Origin: Agromyces italicus DSM 16388
GTDB taxonomy: Bacteria > Actinomycetota > Actinomycetes > Actinomycetales > Microbacteriaceae
NCBI RefSeq assembly: GCF_000421545.1
Contig: NZ_ATXF01000009.1
Location: 124,001 to 188,000, forward strand
Direction of reading: 5' to 3'
Length of the DNA: 64,000 bases
In this document: piece by piece, positions 55,116 to 63,632 of the stretch
Numbering within the stretch: position 1 is the first letter of the stretch
Layout of the letters: each line of letters opens with the position of its first letter
Made by a program: the position numbers and the translations under genes
The notes under the pieces: model-generated
Told to the model about the DNA's origin: nothing
The model's input: the letters and a program-made list of their open reading frames with translations, nothing else
Database searches by the model: none

Positions 55116-56906
55116 ATGAGCGGATTCCGACCCCCTGTTGCAGACATCGCCTTCGCACTCGAGCACGTCGTCGACTACGACGCCGTCGCGCAGCTGCCCG
55201 GCTTCGAGCACGCCGACCTCGAGACGGTCACCGAGATCCTCGACGAAGCGGGCAACTTCATGGCCGAGATGGTCGCCCCCACCAACCGTGCAGGCGACCT
55301 CGAGGGTTCGACGCTGAACCCCGACGGCAGCGTCACGACCGCGACCGGCTTCAAGGAGGCGTACTCGGCGTACGTCGACGCCGGCTGGGGCTCGGTGCCC
55401 CTGCCCGAGGCGTTCGGCGGCGGCGGGTTCCCGCGTACCGTCGGCCTCGCGCTGCAGGAGCTCATGGCGACCGCGAACATGGGCTTCGCCCTCGCGCCGC
55501 TGCTCACCCAGGGTGCGATCGAGGCGCTCCTCCACTACGGCAGCGACGAGCAGAAGCAGCAGTGGCTGCCCAAGATGGTCTCGGGCGAGTGGACGGGCAC
55601 CATGAACCTCACCGAGCCGCACGCCGGCTCCGACGTCGGTGCGCTCACGACCAAGGCGGTCAAGCGCGAAGACGGCACCTACGGCATCACCGGCCAGAAG
55701 ATCTTCATCACCTTCGGCGACCACGACCTCAGCGAGCAGATCGTGCACCTCGTGCTGGCCCGCACCCCCGACGCACCCGCTGGCACCAAGGGCATCTCGA
55801 TCTTCATCGTGCCGAAGTTCCTCATGAACGAGGACGGCTCGATCGGCGAGCGCAACAGCGTGCACACCGTCGGCGTCGAGCACAAGATGGGCATCCACGG
55901 TTCGCCCACCTGCGTGCTCTCCTACGAGGACGCCACCGGCTACCTCGTCGCCGAGGAGAACATCGGCATGCGCATCATGTTCGTCATGATGAACAGCGCC
56001 CGCCTCTCGGTCGGCATGCAGGGCCTCGCCGTCTCCGAGCGCGCCTACCAGCAGTCGCTCGACTACGCCCGCGAGCGCATTCAGGGCCGTGCCATCGGCG
56101 CCACCCAGGACTCCCCCATCATCGACTTCCCCGACGTGCGCCGCATGCTCATGACGCAGAAGGCCTACATCGCCGCGATGCGCCGCATGATGTTCCTCGT
56201 CGCGACGTACACCGACGTGTCGACCCACCACCCCGACGCCGCAGTGCGCGCCCGGGCCAACGAGATCGTCGGCCTGCTGACCCCGATCTCGAAGTCGTTC
56301 GGCACCGACCTCGGCAACGAGCTCACCTCGCTCGCCCTGCAGATCCACGGCGGCATGGGCTTCATCGAAGAGACGGGTGCCGCCCAGCACTACCGCGACG
56401 TGCGCATCGCCGCGATCTACGAGGGCACGAACGGCATCCAGGCCGCAGACCTCGTCGGCCGCAAGCTGCCGGTCCGCGACGGGGCATCCGCCCTCGAATT
56501 CATCGCGACCATGCGCGAGCTCGACGCCGACCTCGCCGCGGCGGGCGAGGAGTTCGCCTCGATCCGCAGCAACCTGAGCGCGCAGCTCGACGTGCTCGAG
56601 CGCACGACCGGGTGGATGCTCCGCACCGGCGCGACCGACCCGAACGCGGTGCTCTCGGGCTCGAGCCCGTACCAGCGCATCTGGGGCCTCGTCGTCGGCG
56701 GCTGGCTGATGGCCAAGTCGGCCCTCGCCGCACGCGGTCAGGGCGACGACGGCATCGCCGAAACGCAGCTGCCGCTCGCGCGCTTCTACGCCGAGCAGTT
56801 GCTGCCGCAGGCGGCGGGCCTCGTCGGTGCGGCGACCGCAGGCTCGCGCGACCTCTTCGCCCTCGACGCCGACGCACTCGGCGACGCGGTCCGCGCGCGC
56901 GTCTGA
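55116..56906 (+). CDS. Acyl-CoA dehydrogenase, long (FadE5/DmdC-like)
   Basis: Acyl-CoA dehydrogenase of 596 residues, about 200 longer than the short type, with the extra C-terminal domain of the FadE5/DmdC branch. Marks: MNLTEPHAGSDVGALTTKAVKREDGTYGITGQKIFITFGDHDLSEQ, LGIHGSP-like MGIHGSPTCVLSYEDATGYLV, RLSVGMQGLAVSERAYQQSLDYARERIQGR, HGGMGFIEETGAAQHYRDVRIAAIYEGTNGIQAADLVGRK. It oxidises acyl-CoA with electrons to ETF. It is divergent from etfB with a KstR2-type site in between. ATG 55116 is preferred over an upstream in-frame start. Confidence 0.92.
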   Translation: MSGFRPPVADIAFALEHVVDYDAVAQLPGFEHADLETVTEILDEAGNFMAEMVAPTNRAGDLEGSTLNPDGSVTTATGFKEAYSAYVDAGWGSVPLPEAFGGGGFPRTVGLALQELMATANMGFALAPLLTQGAIEALLHYGSDEQKQQWLPKMVSGEWTGTMNLTEPHAGSDVGALTTKAVKREDGTYGITGQKIFITFGDHDLSEQIVHLVLARTPDAPAGTKGISIFIVPKFLMNEDGSIGERNSVHTVGVEHKMGIHGSPTCVLSYEDATGYLVAEENIGMRIMFVMMNSARLSVGMQGLAVSERAYQQSLDYARERIQGRAIGATQDSPIIDFPDVRRMLMTQKAYIAAMRRMMFLVATYTDVSTHHPDAAVRARANEIVGLLTPISKSFGTDLGNELTSLALQIHGGMGFIEETGAAQHYRDVRIAAIYEGTNGIQAADLVGRKLPVRDGASALEFIATMRELDADLAAAGEEFASIRSNLSAQLDVLERTTGWMLRTGATDPNAVLSGSSPYQRIWGLVVGGWLMAKSALAARGQGDDGIAETQLPLARFYAEQLLPQAAGLVGAATAGSRDLFALDADALGDAVRARV

Positions 56907-56918
56907 CCCGAACCAGCG

Positions 56919-56962
56919 AACGACGATGCGCCCGCCCCTTTCGGGGCGGGCGCATCGTCGTT
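56919..56962. terminator. Perfect 20-bp hairpin, bidirectional terminator
   Basis: Arms at 56919-56938 and 56943-56962 are perfect inverse copies with loop TTTC. It lies 12 bp after the fadE stop and 10 bp from the stop of the convergent permease gene, so it can end transcription from both sides. Confidence 0.85.
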
Positions 56963-56972
56963 GTGCGATCGG

Positions 56973-58028
56973 CTACGTCTGCCGCTTCGAGGTCACCGCC
57001 CGCTGGAGCAGAACGAAGACGAGCAGGATGCCGCCGGTGATGATGGTGGTCATCTCCGGCGGGATGCCGCCGTCGCGGGTGATGAGCACGTTCATGAGGC
57101 CGAGCACCAGCGCGCCGACGACCGAGCCGAGCACGTAGCCGTACCCGCCCGTGAGCAGGGTGCCGCCGATGACGGTCGCCGCGATGGCGTCGAGCTCCCA
57201 GCCGATGCCCGTGATGTTCTGCGCGATGCCGAGGCGCGAGGTGTAGACCACCGCCGCGATGCCCGAGAGCGTGCCGCTGATCACGTACACGAGGATCTTG
57301 GTGCGGGGCACCGCGAGGCCCATGAGCGCCGACGAGCTCTCGGAGCCGCCGATCGCGTACACGGTGCGCCCCGTGCGGGTGCGGTGCAGCACGAAGAAGG
57401 CGACGAGCACGACGACGAACGCGATGATCACCCCGGGCGTGATGACGACGTCGTTCACCTTCTCGCCGTCGATGAGCTTGAACTGCTCACCGAGCCAGAG
57501 CAGCTGCGAGTCGTCGGCCAGGCGTTCGGGCTGCGTGCTGAGCAGCGACGCGAGCCCCCGCCCGAGGAACATCATGGCGAGCGTCGCGATGAACGGCTGC
57601 ACGTTGAAGTACTGGATCAGGATGCCGCTCGCGAGGCCGAACACCGTGCCGATGAGGATCATCAGCACGATCACGACCCACGGATTCCATCCCGCGTTCG
57701 CGAGCATCACCCCGGCGACGCTCGAGAACGCGATGACCGAACCGACCGACAGGTCGATGCCGCCCGTGAGGATCACGAACGTCATGCCCGCGGCGAGGAT
57801 GATGAGGTGTGCGTTGTTGATCAGCAGGTTCGACAGCGTGTTGTACTGCACGATGCGGCCGTAGGCCACCTCGCCGTAGATCACCATGCCGATGAAGATG
57901 ACGATCGCGGCGACGGTAGGGAGCACCGAAGGGTTCGACGCGATCACGCGCTTGATCGTCGACCCGAGCTTCGAGCCTCCGGGGCCGTCGACGGGTGCGT
58001 CGACGCTGGGCGTCTGAACGGCGGTCAT
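56973..58028 (-). CDS. yjfF: ABC transporter permease, YjfF-like
   Basis: Sugar ABC permease of 351 residues with about ten helices, RbsC superfamily. ILAAGMTFVILTGGIDLSVGSVIAFSSVAGVMLANAG, FNVQPFIATLAMMFLGRGLASLLS, GLGLAQNITGIGWELDAIAATVIGGTLLTGGYG-like ITGIGWELDAIAATVIGGTLLTGGYG. It is the second permease, last gene of the operon, overlapping the first permease gene by ATGA. With YtfT it forms the membrane channel of the galactofuranose-type importer. Confidence 0.9.
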   Translation of the reverse strand: MTAVQTPSVDAPVDGPGGSKLGSTIKRVIASNPSVLPTVAAIVIFIGMVIYGEVAYGRIVQYNTLSNLLINNAHLIILAAGMTFVILTGGIDLSVGSVIAFSSVAGVMLANAGWNPWVVIVLMILIGTVFGLASGILIQYFNVQPFIATLAMMFLGRGLASLLSTQPERLADDSQLLWLGEQFKLIDGEKVNDVVITPGVIIAFVVVLVAFFVLHRTRTGRTVYAIGGSESSSALMGLAVPRTKILVYVISGTLSGIAAVVYTSRLGIAQNITGIGWELDAIAATVIGGTLLTGGYGYVLGSVVGALVLGLMNVLITRDGGIPPEMTTIITGGILLVFVLLQRAVTSKRQT

Positions 58029-59125
58029 GCCGTCACCTCCTGCTTCTGCTGCGGCTTCTCCGACGGAACGGCGCTCGGCGCGGCCGACGCGCGCGGGGGC
58101 TTGCGCCGCTGGACGAACCAGCTGCGCACACGCTGCGACTGCAGCAGGCAGAGCACCACGATCACGATCGCCTTGAAGGCGGGCGTTGCCGACGAGGAGA
58201 TGCCGAGGAACACGATGGTCTTGTCGAGGGTCGCGATGAGGAGGCCCCCGACCACGGCGCCGCCGATCGAGAACTTGCCGCCCGAGAGCGACGTCCCGCC
58301 GATGACGACCGCGAGGATCGCGTCGAGCTCCATCTGGTAGCCCGTGCGCGAGACGTCGACCGTCATGACGGTGCCCACCGACATGATGCCGGCGACGCCC
58401 GCGAGCACGCCGCTCAGGATGTAGACCGTGAGCAGCAGCCCGTTCGGCTTGATGCCCGCCATCCGGCTCGCCTTCGGGTTGATGCCGATCGCCTCGATCA
58501 TCAGACCGAGCGCGCTCCGGCGCACGACCAGGCCGACGACGATCGCGATCGCGATCGCGAGCAGGAAGACGACCGGCAGTCCGATGAGGAAGCCGTTGGC
58601 GATCCACCGGAACGGTTCGTTCGAGGCCGAGGTGTTCTGGCCCTCGGTGATGACCTTCGCGATGCCGCGGCCGGCGAGCATCATGATGAGGGTGCTGATG
58701 AAGGGCTGGAGGCCGACGTAGGCGACCAGCACGCCGTTGACGGCACCGAGCACCGCGCTGATCAGCAACGCGAGCCCGATGGCCCCCAGCGCGACGAGAA
58801 CAGAACCCGAATCACCGGCATCCTTCATGAGCACCATCGCGACGGCGCCCGACACGGCCATCACGGAGCCGACCGAGAGGTCGATACCGCCGGTGGCGAT
58901 GACGAGCGACATCCCGACCGCGATCATCAGGATCGGCGCGGAGGCGCGCAGGATGTCGACCACGTTGCCGACGAGGCGGCCCGTCTCAGGGTCGTACGAG
59001 ATCGCGAGGTAGTTCGGGTCCTTCAGGACGTTGAGGACGAGGAGCGCGACGATCGCGACCAGACCCCAGAAGAACGGCTTCCGAACGAGCTCGCGCAGCC
59101 ACGACGTTCGAGCACCGGTGCTCAT
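58025..59125 (-). CDS. ytfT: ABC transporter permease, YtfT-like
   Basis: Sugar ABC permease of 366 residues. IAVGMSLVIATGGIDLSVGSVMAVSGAVAM, YVGLQPFISTLIMMLAGRGIAKVITEGQ, and YQMELDAILAVVIGGTSLSGGKFSIGG are typical of the ribose/galactofuranose permease family. It overlaps the ATPase gene upstream (stop TGA over ATG) and the yjfF gene downstream, so translation of all three is coupled. Pairs with YjfF in the channel. Confidence 0.91.
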   Translation of the reverse strand: MSTGARTSWLRELVRKPFFWGLVAIVALLVLNVLKDPNYLAISYDPETGRLVGNVVDILRASAPILMIAVGMSLVIATGGIDLSVGSVMAVSGAVAMVLMKDAGDSGSVLVALGAIGLALLISAVLGAVNGVLVAYVGLQPFISTLIMMLAGRGIAKVITEGQNTSASNEPFRWIANGFLIGLPVVFLLAIAIAIVVGLVVRRSALGLMIEAIGINPKASRMAGIKPNGLLLTVYILSGVLAGVAGIMSVGTVMTVDVSRTGYQMELDAILAVVIGGTSLSGGKFSIGGAVVGGLLIATLDKTIVFLGISSSATPAFKAIVIVVLCLLQSQRVRSWFVQRRKPPRASAAPSAVPSEKPQQKQEVTA

Positions 59126-60765
59126 GATTCCTCCTCCGTCGCGGCAGTCGCCGGCACGGTCGTGTGCTGCGCGTCGCCCGGGTGCGACGCATCGTTCGTG
59201 TGCGGCGCCTCGGCATCGATGATGTCACGCTCGGCAGCTTCGACACCGTGTGCGGCGATGACGTCGACGACCATCTGTGCGGTGACGTCGGCGCCGTTGA
59301 CGATCTCGCCGATCTTCTGGTGGTCTTTCAAGACGACGATGCGCTCGCTGAGGCGCACGACCTCCTCGAGCTCCGAGGAGATGTAGACGACCGAGACGCC
59401 GTCCTCCGCGAGCTGCGCGACGGCCTCCTGGATCTCGGCCTTCGCGCCGACATCGATGCCGCGCGTGGGCTCGTCGAGGATCAGCAGTTCGGGCTTCGTC
59501 GCGAGCCACCGGCCGAGCAGTACCTTCTGCTGGTTGCCGCCCGAGAGGTTCTTGATGAGTCGGTTCGGGTCGGGCGGGCGCACGTTCAGCGCCTCGATGT
59601 ACTGGTCGACGAGCTCGTCCTGCTCCTTGCGCGGGATCGGCCGGGCCCAGCCGCGCTCGGCCTGTACCGCGAGGATCATGTTCTCGCGCACGGTGAGGTC
59701 GCCGATGATGCCCTCGTCGCGGCGGTTCTCGGTCGAGAAGGCGATGCGCTTGCCGAGTCCGTCGGCGGGCGCCCTCAGGTCGACCCGCTTGCCGTGCAGC
59801 GTCACCTCGCCGTCGTCGGCTCGGTCGGCGCCGTAGAGGAGCCGGGCGAGTTCGGTGCGTCCGGATCCGAGGAGGCCGGCGAAACCGACCACCTCGCCGC
59901 GGTGGACGTCGAGATCGGTCGGCTCGATCGAGCCGCGACGGCCCAGCCCCTTCGCTGAGAGCAGCGGCGCTTCGGCTGCGTAGTCGCGCGCGTCGACGCG
60001 GCGGTTGCCGCCGAGCGAGGCGAGCGAATTGAGGTCCTTGCCGATCATCTTCGAGATCAGTGCGTGCCGGTCGAGGTCGCGGGTCAGGTACTCGCCCTCG
60101 TAGCGGCCGTTGCGCAGGATCGTCAGGCGGTCGCTGATGGCGTAGATCTGGTCGAGGAAGTGCGAGACGAACAGGATCGCGACCCCCTGGTCGCGCAGCG
60201 TCCGCATCACGCGGAACAGACCCTCGACCTCGGCCGCGTCGAGGCTCGAGGTCGGCTCGTCGAGGATGAGCACCTTCGCCTTGATCGCCATCGCGCGGCT
60301 GATCGCGACCAGCTGCTGCATGGCGATCGACAATGTCGAGAGGGGCCGATGGGTGTCGAGGTGCTCGAGCCCGAGCCGGGCGAGCGCCTCGGTCGCGGCC
60401 TCGTGGGTGGCCCGCCAGTTGACGCCGAACGCGCCCCGCACTTCGTGGCCGAGCATGACGTTCTCACCGATCGTGAGGTTCGTGACCAGGTTGACCTCCT
60501 GGTACACCGTCGAGATGCCGGCGCTCTGGGCGTCGCGCGTTCCGTGCAGCTGGCGCTCCTGGCCGGCGACGACGATGGAGCCGCCGTCGATCTTGTAGAC
60601 GCCGGTGAGCGCCTTGATGAGCGTCGACTTGCCGGCGCCGTTCTCGCCCATCAGCGCGTGTACCTCACCCTGGAAGAGGCGGAAGTCCACCCCGTCCAGC
60701 GCCCTGACGCCGGGGAACTCGATCGAGATGTCGCGCATCTCGACGATGGGCAGTGCTTCACTCAT
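59122..60765 (-). CDS. ytfR: Sugar ABC transporter double ATPase, YtfR-like
   Basis: Two-domain ATPase of 547 residues (RbsA/MglA-like). Domain one: GENGAGKSTLIKALTGVYKID, TVYQEVNLVTNLTIGENVMLG, LSIAMQQLVAISRAMA, LILDEPTSSLD. Domain two: GLLGSGRTELARLLYGADRAD, LSGGNQQKVLLGRWLA, LLILDEPTRGIDVGAKAEI. Drives sugar import with the two permeases that follow. It sits 129 bp after the substrate-binding-protein gene, separated by a hairpin. C-terminal tail acidic and His-rich. Confidence 0.93.
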   Translation of the reverse strand: MSEALPIVEMRDISIEFPGVRALDGVDFRLFQGEVHALMGENGAGKSTLIKALTGVYKIDGGSIVVAGQERQLHGTRDAQSAGISTVYQEVNLVTNLTIGENVMLGHEVRGAFGVNWRATHEAATEALARLGLEHLDTHRPLSTLSIAMQQLVAISRAMAIKAKVLILDEPTSSLDAAEVEGLFRVMRTLRDQGVAILFVSHFLDQIYAISDRLTILRNGRYEGEYLTRDLDRHALISKMIGKDLNSLASLGGNRRVDARDYAAEAPLLSAKGLGRRGSIEPTDLDVHRGEVVGFAGLLGSGRTELARLLYGADRADDGEVTLHGKRVDLRAPADGLGKRIAFSTENRRDEGIIGDLTVRENMILAVQAERGWARPIPRKEQDELVDQYIEALNVRPPDPNRLIKNLSGGNQQKVLLGRWLATKPELLILDEPTRGIDVGAKAEIQEAVAQLAEDGVSVVYISSELEEVVRLSERIVVLKDHQKIGEIVNGADVTAQMVVDVIAAHGVEAAERDIIDAEAPHTNDASHPGDAQHTTVPATAATEEES

Positions 60766-60821
60766 GGGAATCGCATTCCTGTGCTCCGGGCGCGTCTGGA
60801 CGACCGGACTTCGAGTCGGAT

Positions 60822-60855
60822 GGTGCGGGGCCGGCGTTCGAGCCGGCCCCGCACC
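60822..60855. terminator. Intra-operon hairpin after the binding-protein gene
   Basis: Arms 60822-60835 and 60842-60855 are perfect 14-bp inverse copies with a 6-base loop (GTTCGA). It lies between the binding-protein stop (60895) and the ATPase start (60765). Such hairpins usually stabilise the upstream message or partly stop transcription, giving more binding protein than ATPase. No T-run follows. Confidence 0.7.
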
Positions 60856-60894
60856 GCGGGTGCTGCGCGCCGCGACCGCGGCGGCGGGCGACGA

Positions 60895-61893
60895 TCAGTA
60901 CTGACGGTCGGCGAGCACGGCCTCGGCGGCCTCGGGCGAGTCGAACGCCTCGCTCGGCACGATGATGTACGAGTCGACCGACTCGCCCTCGAGCGTCTTG
61001 TTCACGACGTCGAGCGCGGTCTCGCCGAACAGCGGGTTGTACTCGTGCACGTAGCTCAGCTGACCGGCGGCGAGCGCCTCCATCGCGGCGAGCGTGCCGT
61101 CGATCGTGGCGATCTTGACGTCGGTGCCGGGCTTCAGACCGGCCTCCTCGACCGCCTGCGCCGCGCCCAGACCCATCTCGTCGTTCTGGGCGAAGATCAG
61201 CTGGATGTCGTTGCCGTTCGCCTTGAGCAGCGTCTCAGTGACGCTCTTGCCCTCTTCGGCCGACCAGTTCGCGGTCTGCGCGGCGACCTCGACGAGCTTC
61301 GAGCCGTCGACCGAGGCATCCCAGCCCTCGTTGCGTTCGTTGACCACGCCGACGCCCGCCGGGCCCTCGAGGGTGATGTAGTTGCCGCCGTCGGGGAACT
61401 GCTCGACAGCCCAGGCTCCGACCTCCTTCGCGACCTCGACGTTGTCGGGGGCGATGCGGGTGACGTACAGGCTCGTGTCGTCGGGCTCGATGCCGCGGTC
61501 GAGCAGGACGACCGGGATCTCGGCCTCCTGCGCACGCTTGAGCGAGTCCTCCCAGCCCGAGGCCTCCGTGGCCGAGAGCAGGATGACGTCGACACCCTCG
61601 TCGACGAACGACGTGAAGGCGTCGATCTGCGACTTCTGGTCGAGGTTCGTCGCCGGGGCGTACTTGAGCTCGAAGCCCGCGTCTTCGGTGAACGTCTCCT
61701 GGATGTTCTTCTCGTTGGCCTCGCGCCAGGCACCCTCGGGGCCGACCGCGACGAAGCCGACGGTGGTGAGGTCGTCGCCCTCGCCGCCCGAAGCACCGTC
61801 GCCGCCGCTGCTCGAGCACGCGGCAAGGCCGATGCTCAGCGCGCCGACGGCCGCCAGGCCGAGGAACTTCACGAACCGCCTCTGAACTGACAT
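60895..61893 (-). CDS. ytfQ: Sugar ABC transporter substrate-binding lipoprotein, YtfQ-like
   Basis: Lipoprotein of 332 residues: LGLAAVGALSIGLAACSSSGGD gives signal and lipobox with Cys near residue 26. The mature part TVGFVAVGPEGAWREANEKNIQETF, DVILLSATEASGWEDSLKRAQEAEIPVVLLDRGI and FAQNDEMGLGAAQAVEEAG matches the E. coli YtfQ galactofuranose-binding protein closely in layout. It binds the sugar outside and delivers it to the permeases. GAGGAGAT precedes the ATG. Two LacI-type operators lie 100-150 bp upstream. Confidence 0.93.
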   Translation of the reverse strand: MSVQRRFVKFLGLAAVGALSIGLAACSSSGGDGASGGEGDDLTTVGFVAVGPEGAWREANEKNIQETFTEDAGFELKYAPATNLDQKSQIDAFTSFVDEGVDVILLSATEASGWEDSLKRAQEAEIPVVLLDRGIEPDDTSLYVTRIAPDNVEVAKEVGAWAVEQFPDGGNYITLEGPAGVGVVNERNEGWDASVDGSKLVEVAAQTANWSAEEGKSVTETLLKANGNDIQLIFAQNDEMGLGAAQAVEEAGLKPGTDVKIATIDGTLAAMEALAAGQLSYVHEYNPLFGETALDVVNKTLEGESVDSYIIVPSEAFDSPEAAEAVLADRQY

Positions 61894-61996
61894 GAGATCT
61901 CCTCCTTGAGATCCGGCACGCTTGCGCCGGCTACGGGGTCTGCGCTGTGCCGACGCCCGGGTGATTGCAGTGGCGCTCGGTGCGGCGCCGTATGAA

Positions 61997-62045
61997 TGTT
62001 ACCGGGAACAAGAGCGGGATGGCAAACCGAATGTTCCCGGAAACA
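61997..62045. promoter_or_regulatory. Two LacI-type operators
   Basis: TGTTACCGGGAACA (61997-62010) and TGTTCCCGGAAACA (62032-62045) are near-perfect 14-bp palindromes with central CG, the LacI pattern. Their centres are 35 bp apart. They sit in the 194-bp gap between the second ATPase gene and ytfQ, and are the probable sites of the LacI protein at the right end. Confidence 0.75.
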
Positions 62046-62087
62046 CTCCGAGTCCGGCAAGCATGGGCGGCGAGCCCGCGGCGGACG

Positions 62088-63632
62088 CTACGCGTCGTCG
62101 TCGTCGTCGGCGGCGATCATCTCGATGATGGTGTCGACGCTGAGCCCCGGCCCGTTGCTCACTTCGCCGATCTTCCGCCGATCCTTCAGGATCGCGATGC
62201 GGTCGCTGAGCCGCACCACCTCGTCGAGCTCCGACGAGATGAACACCACGGCGACGCCGTCTCTCGCCATCTTGGCGATGCGCGCCTGGATCTCGACCTT
62301 CGCGCCGATGTCGACGCCGCGTGTGGGCTCGTCGAGCACGAGCACGTGCGGCCGGGTTGCGAGCCAGCGGGCGAGCAGCACCTTCTGCTGATTACCGCCC
62401 GAGAGCCGGCGCGCCGGCGCCTCGGGCCCGGGGGCGACGATCGCGAGCGACTCCATGAAGCGGTCGACGAGGCCATCGCGCTCGGCTCGCGAGATCGGCC
62501 GCGCCCATCCCCGCATCGCCTGGAGCGCGAGCACGATGTTGTCGCGCACGCTCAGTTCTTCGATGATGCCGCCGTCACGACGGTCCTCGCTCGCAAAGGC
62601 GATTCGGTGACGCAGCGCGGCGGCCGGGTTCGGCAGCGCGACCGTGCGTCCGTCGATCTCGATCGTGCCCGAATCGCGGCGTGCGACGCCGGCGAGCAGT
62701 TGGCCGAACTCGCTGCGGCCCGATCCGCGCAGACCACCGAGACCGACCACCTCACCGCGATGGAGTTCGAAGTCCGTCGCCTCGAACTCGCCGCGGCGGC
62801 CGACGCCGACCGCCCGGTACACCGGGGCTCCGGTCGGGTCCGCGCGGTGCGCCCGTCGCTCTGAACCGATCCGGCGGAGCTCGGCCAGGTCCTTGCCGAT
62901 CATCTTCGAGATGAGCACGACGCGGTCGAGCTCGCGCGTCGGGTACTCCCCCTGGCCACGGCCGTCGCGCAGCACCGTGATCCGGTCGCTGATCGCGTAC
63001 ACCTGCTCGAGGAAGTGCGAGACGAACAGGATCGCGACGCCGTGCTCGCGTAGCCTCCGCAACGCACGGAACAGCGTGGCCACTTCGTCGGCGTCGAGGC
63101 TCGAGGTCGGCTCGTCGAGCACGAGCACCTTCGGATGCGTCACCATGGCCCGCGCGATGGCGACGAGCTGCTGCATCGCCGGAGGCAGCTCATGCACCGC
63201 GAGCCGCGGGTCGAGGTCGCCGAGTCCGAGCTCGTCGAGCACGGCCTCGGCCCTGCGCCGGGTCGCCCCCCACGAGATGCCGTACCAGCGCCGCTCCTCA
63301 TGGCCGATCATCACGTTCTCGGCGATCGAGAGGTTGCCGCACAGGTCGACGTCCTGGAAGGCGGCCGCGACACCCGCCCCCTCCGCCTCGGCGGGCCCCG
63401 CGAGCGACACCGGCTCACCGGCGATCCTCACCTCGCCGGCGTCGATGCGGTACGCGCCCGTCAGCGCCTTCACGAGCGACGACTTGCCCGCTCCGTTGCC
63501 GCCCATGAGCGCGTGGATCTCGCCTGCGAACAGGCGCAGACCCACGTCGTGGAGCACGGTCGTGCCGTCGATCTCGACGGTGATACCGGTCATCTCGACG
63601 ACCGGTCGCGCCGAAGCATCCGTCTTGATCAT
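62088..63632 (-). CDS. Second sugar ABC double ATPase (YtfR paralog)
   Basis: Two-domain ATPase of 514 residues, a clear relative of the ATPase at 59122-60765 but diverged. Domain one: GGNGAGKSSLVKALTGAYRID (GGN in place of GEN), Q-loop AAAFQDVDLCGNLSIAENVM, signature region LPPAMQQLVAIARAM, LVLDEPTSSLD. Domain two: GLRGSGRSEFGQLLAG, LSGGNQQKVLLARWLA, LVLDEPTRGVDIGAKVEI. Start overlaps the LacI stop by ATGA. No permease or binding protein of its own is in the window; it might be an alternative energiser of the same channel or belong to genes upstream beyond the right edge. Confidence 0.9.
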   Translation of the reverse strand: MIKTDASARPVVEMTGITVEIDGTTVLHDVGLRLFAGEIHALMGGNGAGKSSLVKALTGAYRIDAGEVRIAGEPVSLAGPAEAEGAGVAAAFQDVDLCGNLSIAENVMIGHEERRWYGISWGATRRRAEAVLDELGLGDLDPRLAVHELPPAMQQLVAIARAMVTHPKVLVLDEPTSSLDADEVATLFRALRRLREHGVAILFVSHFLEQVYAISDRITVLRDGRGQGEYPTRELDRVVLISKMIGKDLAELRRIGSERRAHRADPTGAPVYRAVGVGRRGEFEATDFELHRGEVVGLGGLRGSGRSEFGQLLAGVARRDSGTIEIDGRTVALPNPAAALRHRIAFASEDRRDGGIIEELSVRDNIVLALQAMRGWARPISRAERDGLVDRFMESLAIVAPGPEAPARRLSGGNQQKVLLARWLATRPHVLVLDEPTRGVDIGAKVEIQARIAKMARDGVAVVFISSELDEVVRLSDRIAILKDRRKIGEVSNGPGLSVDTIIEMIAADDDDDA

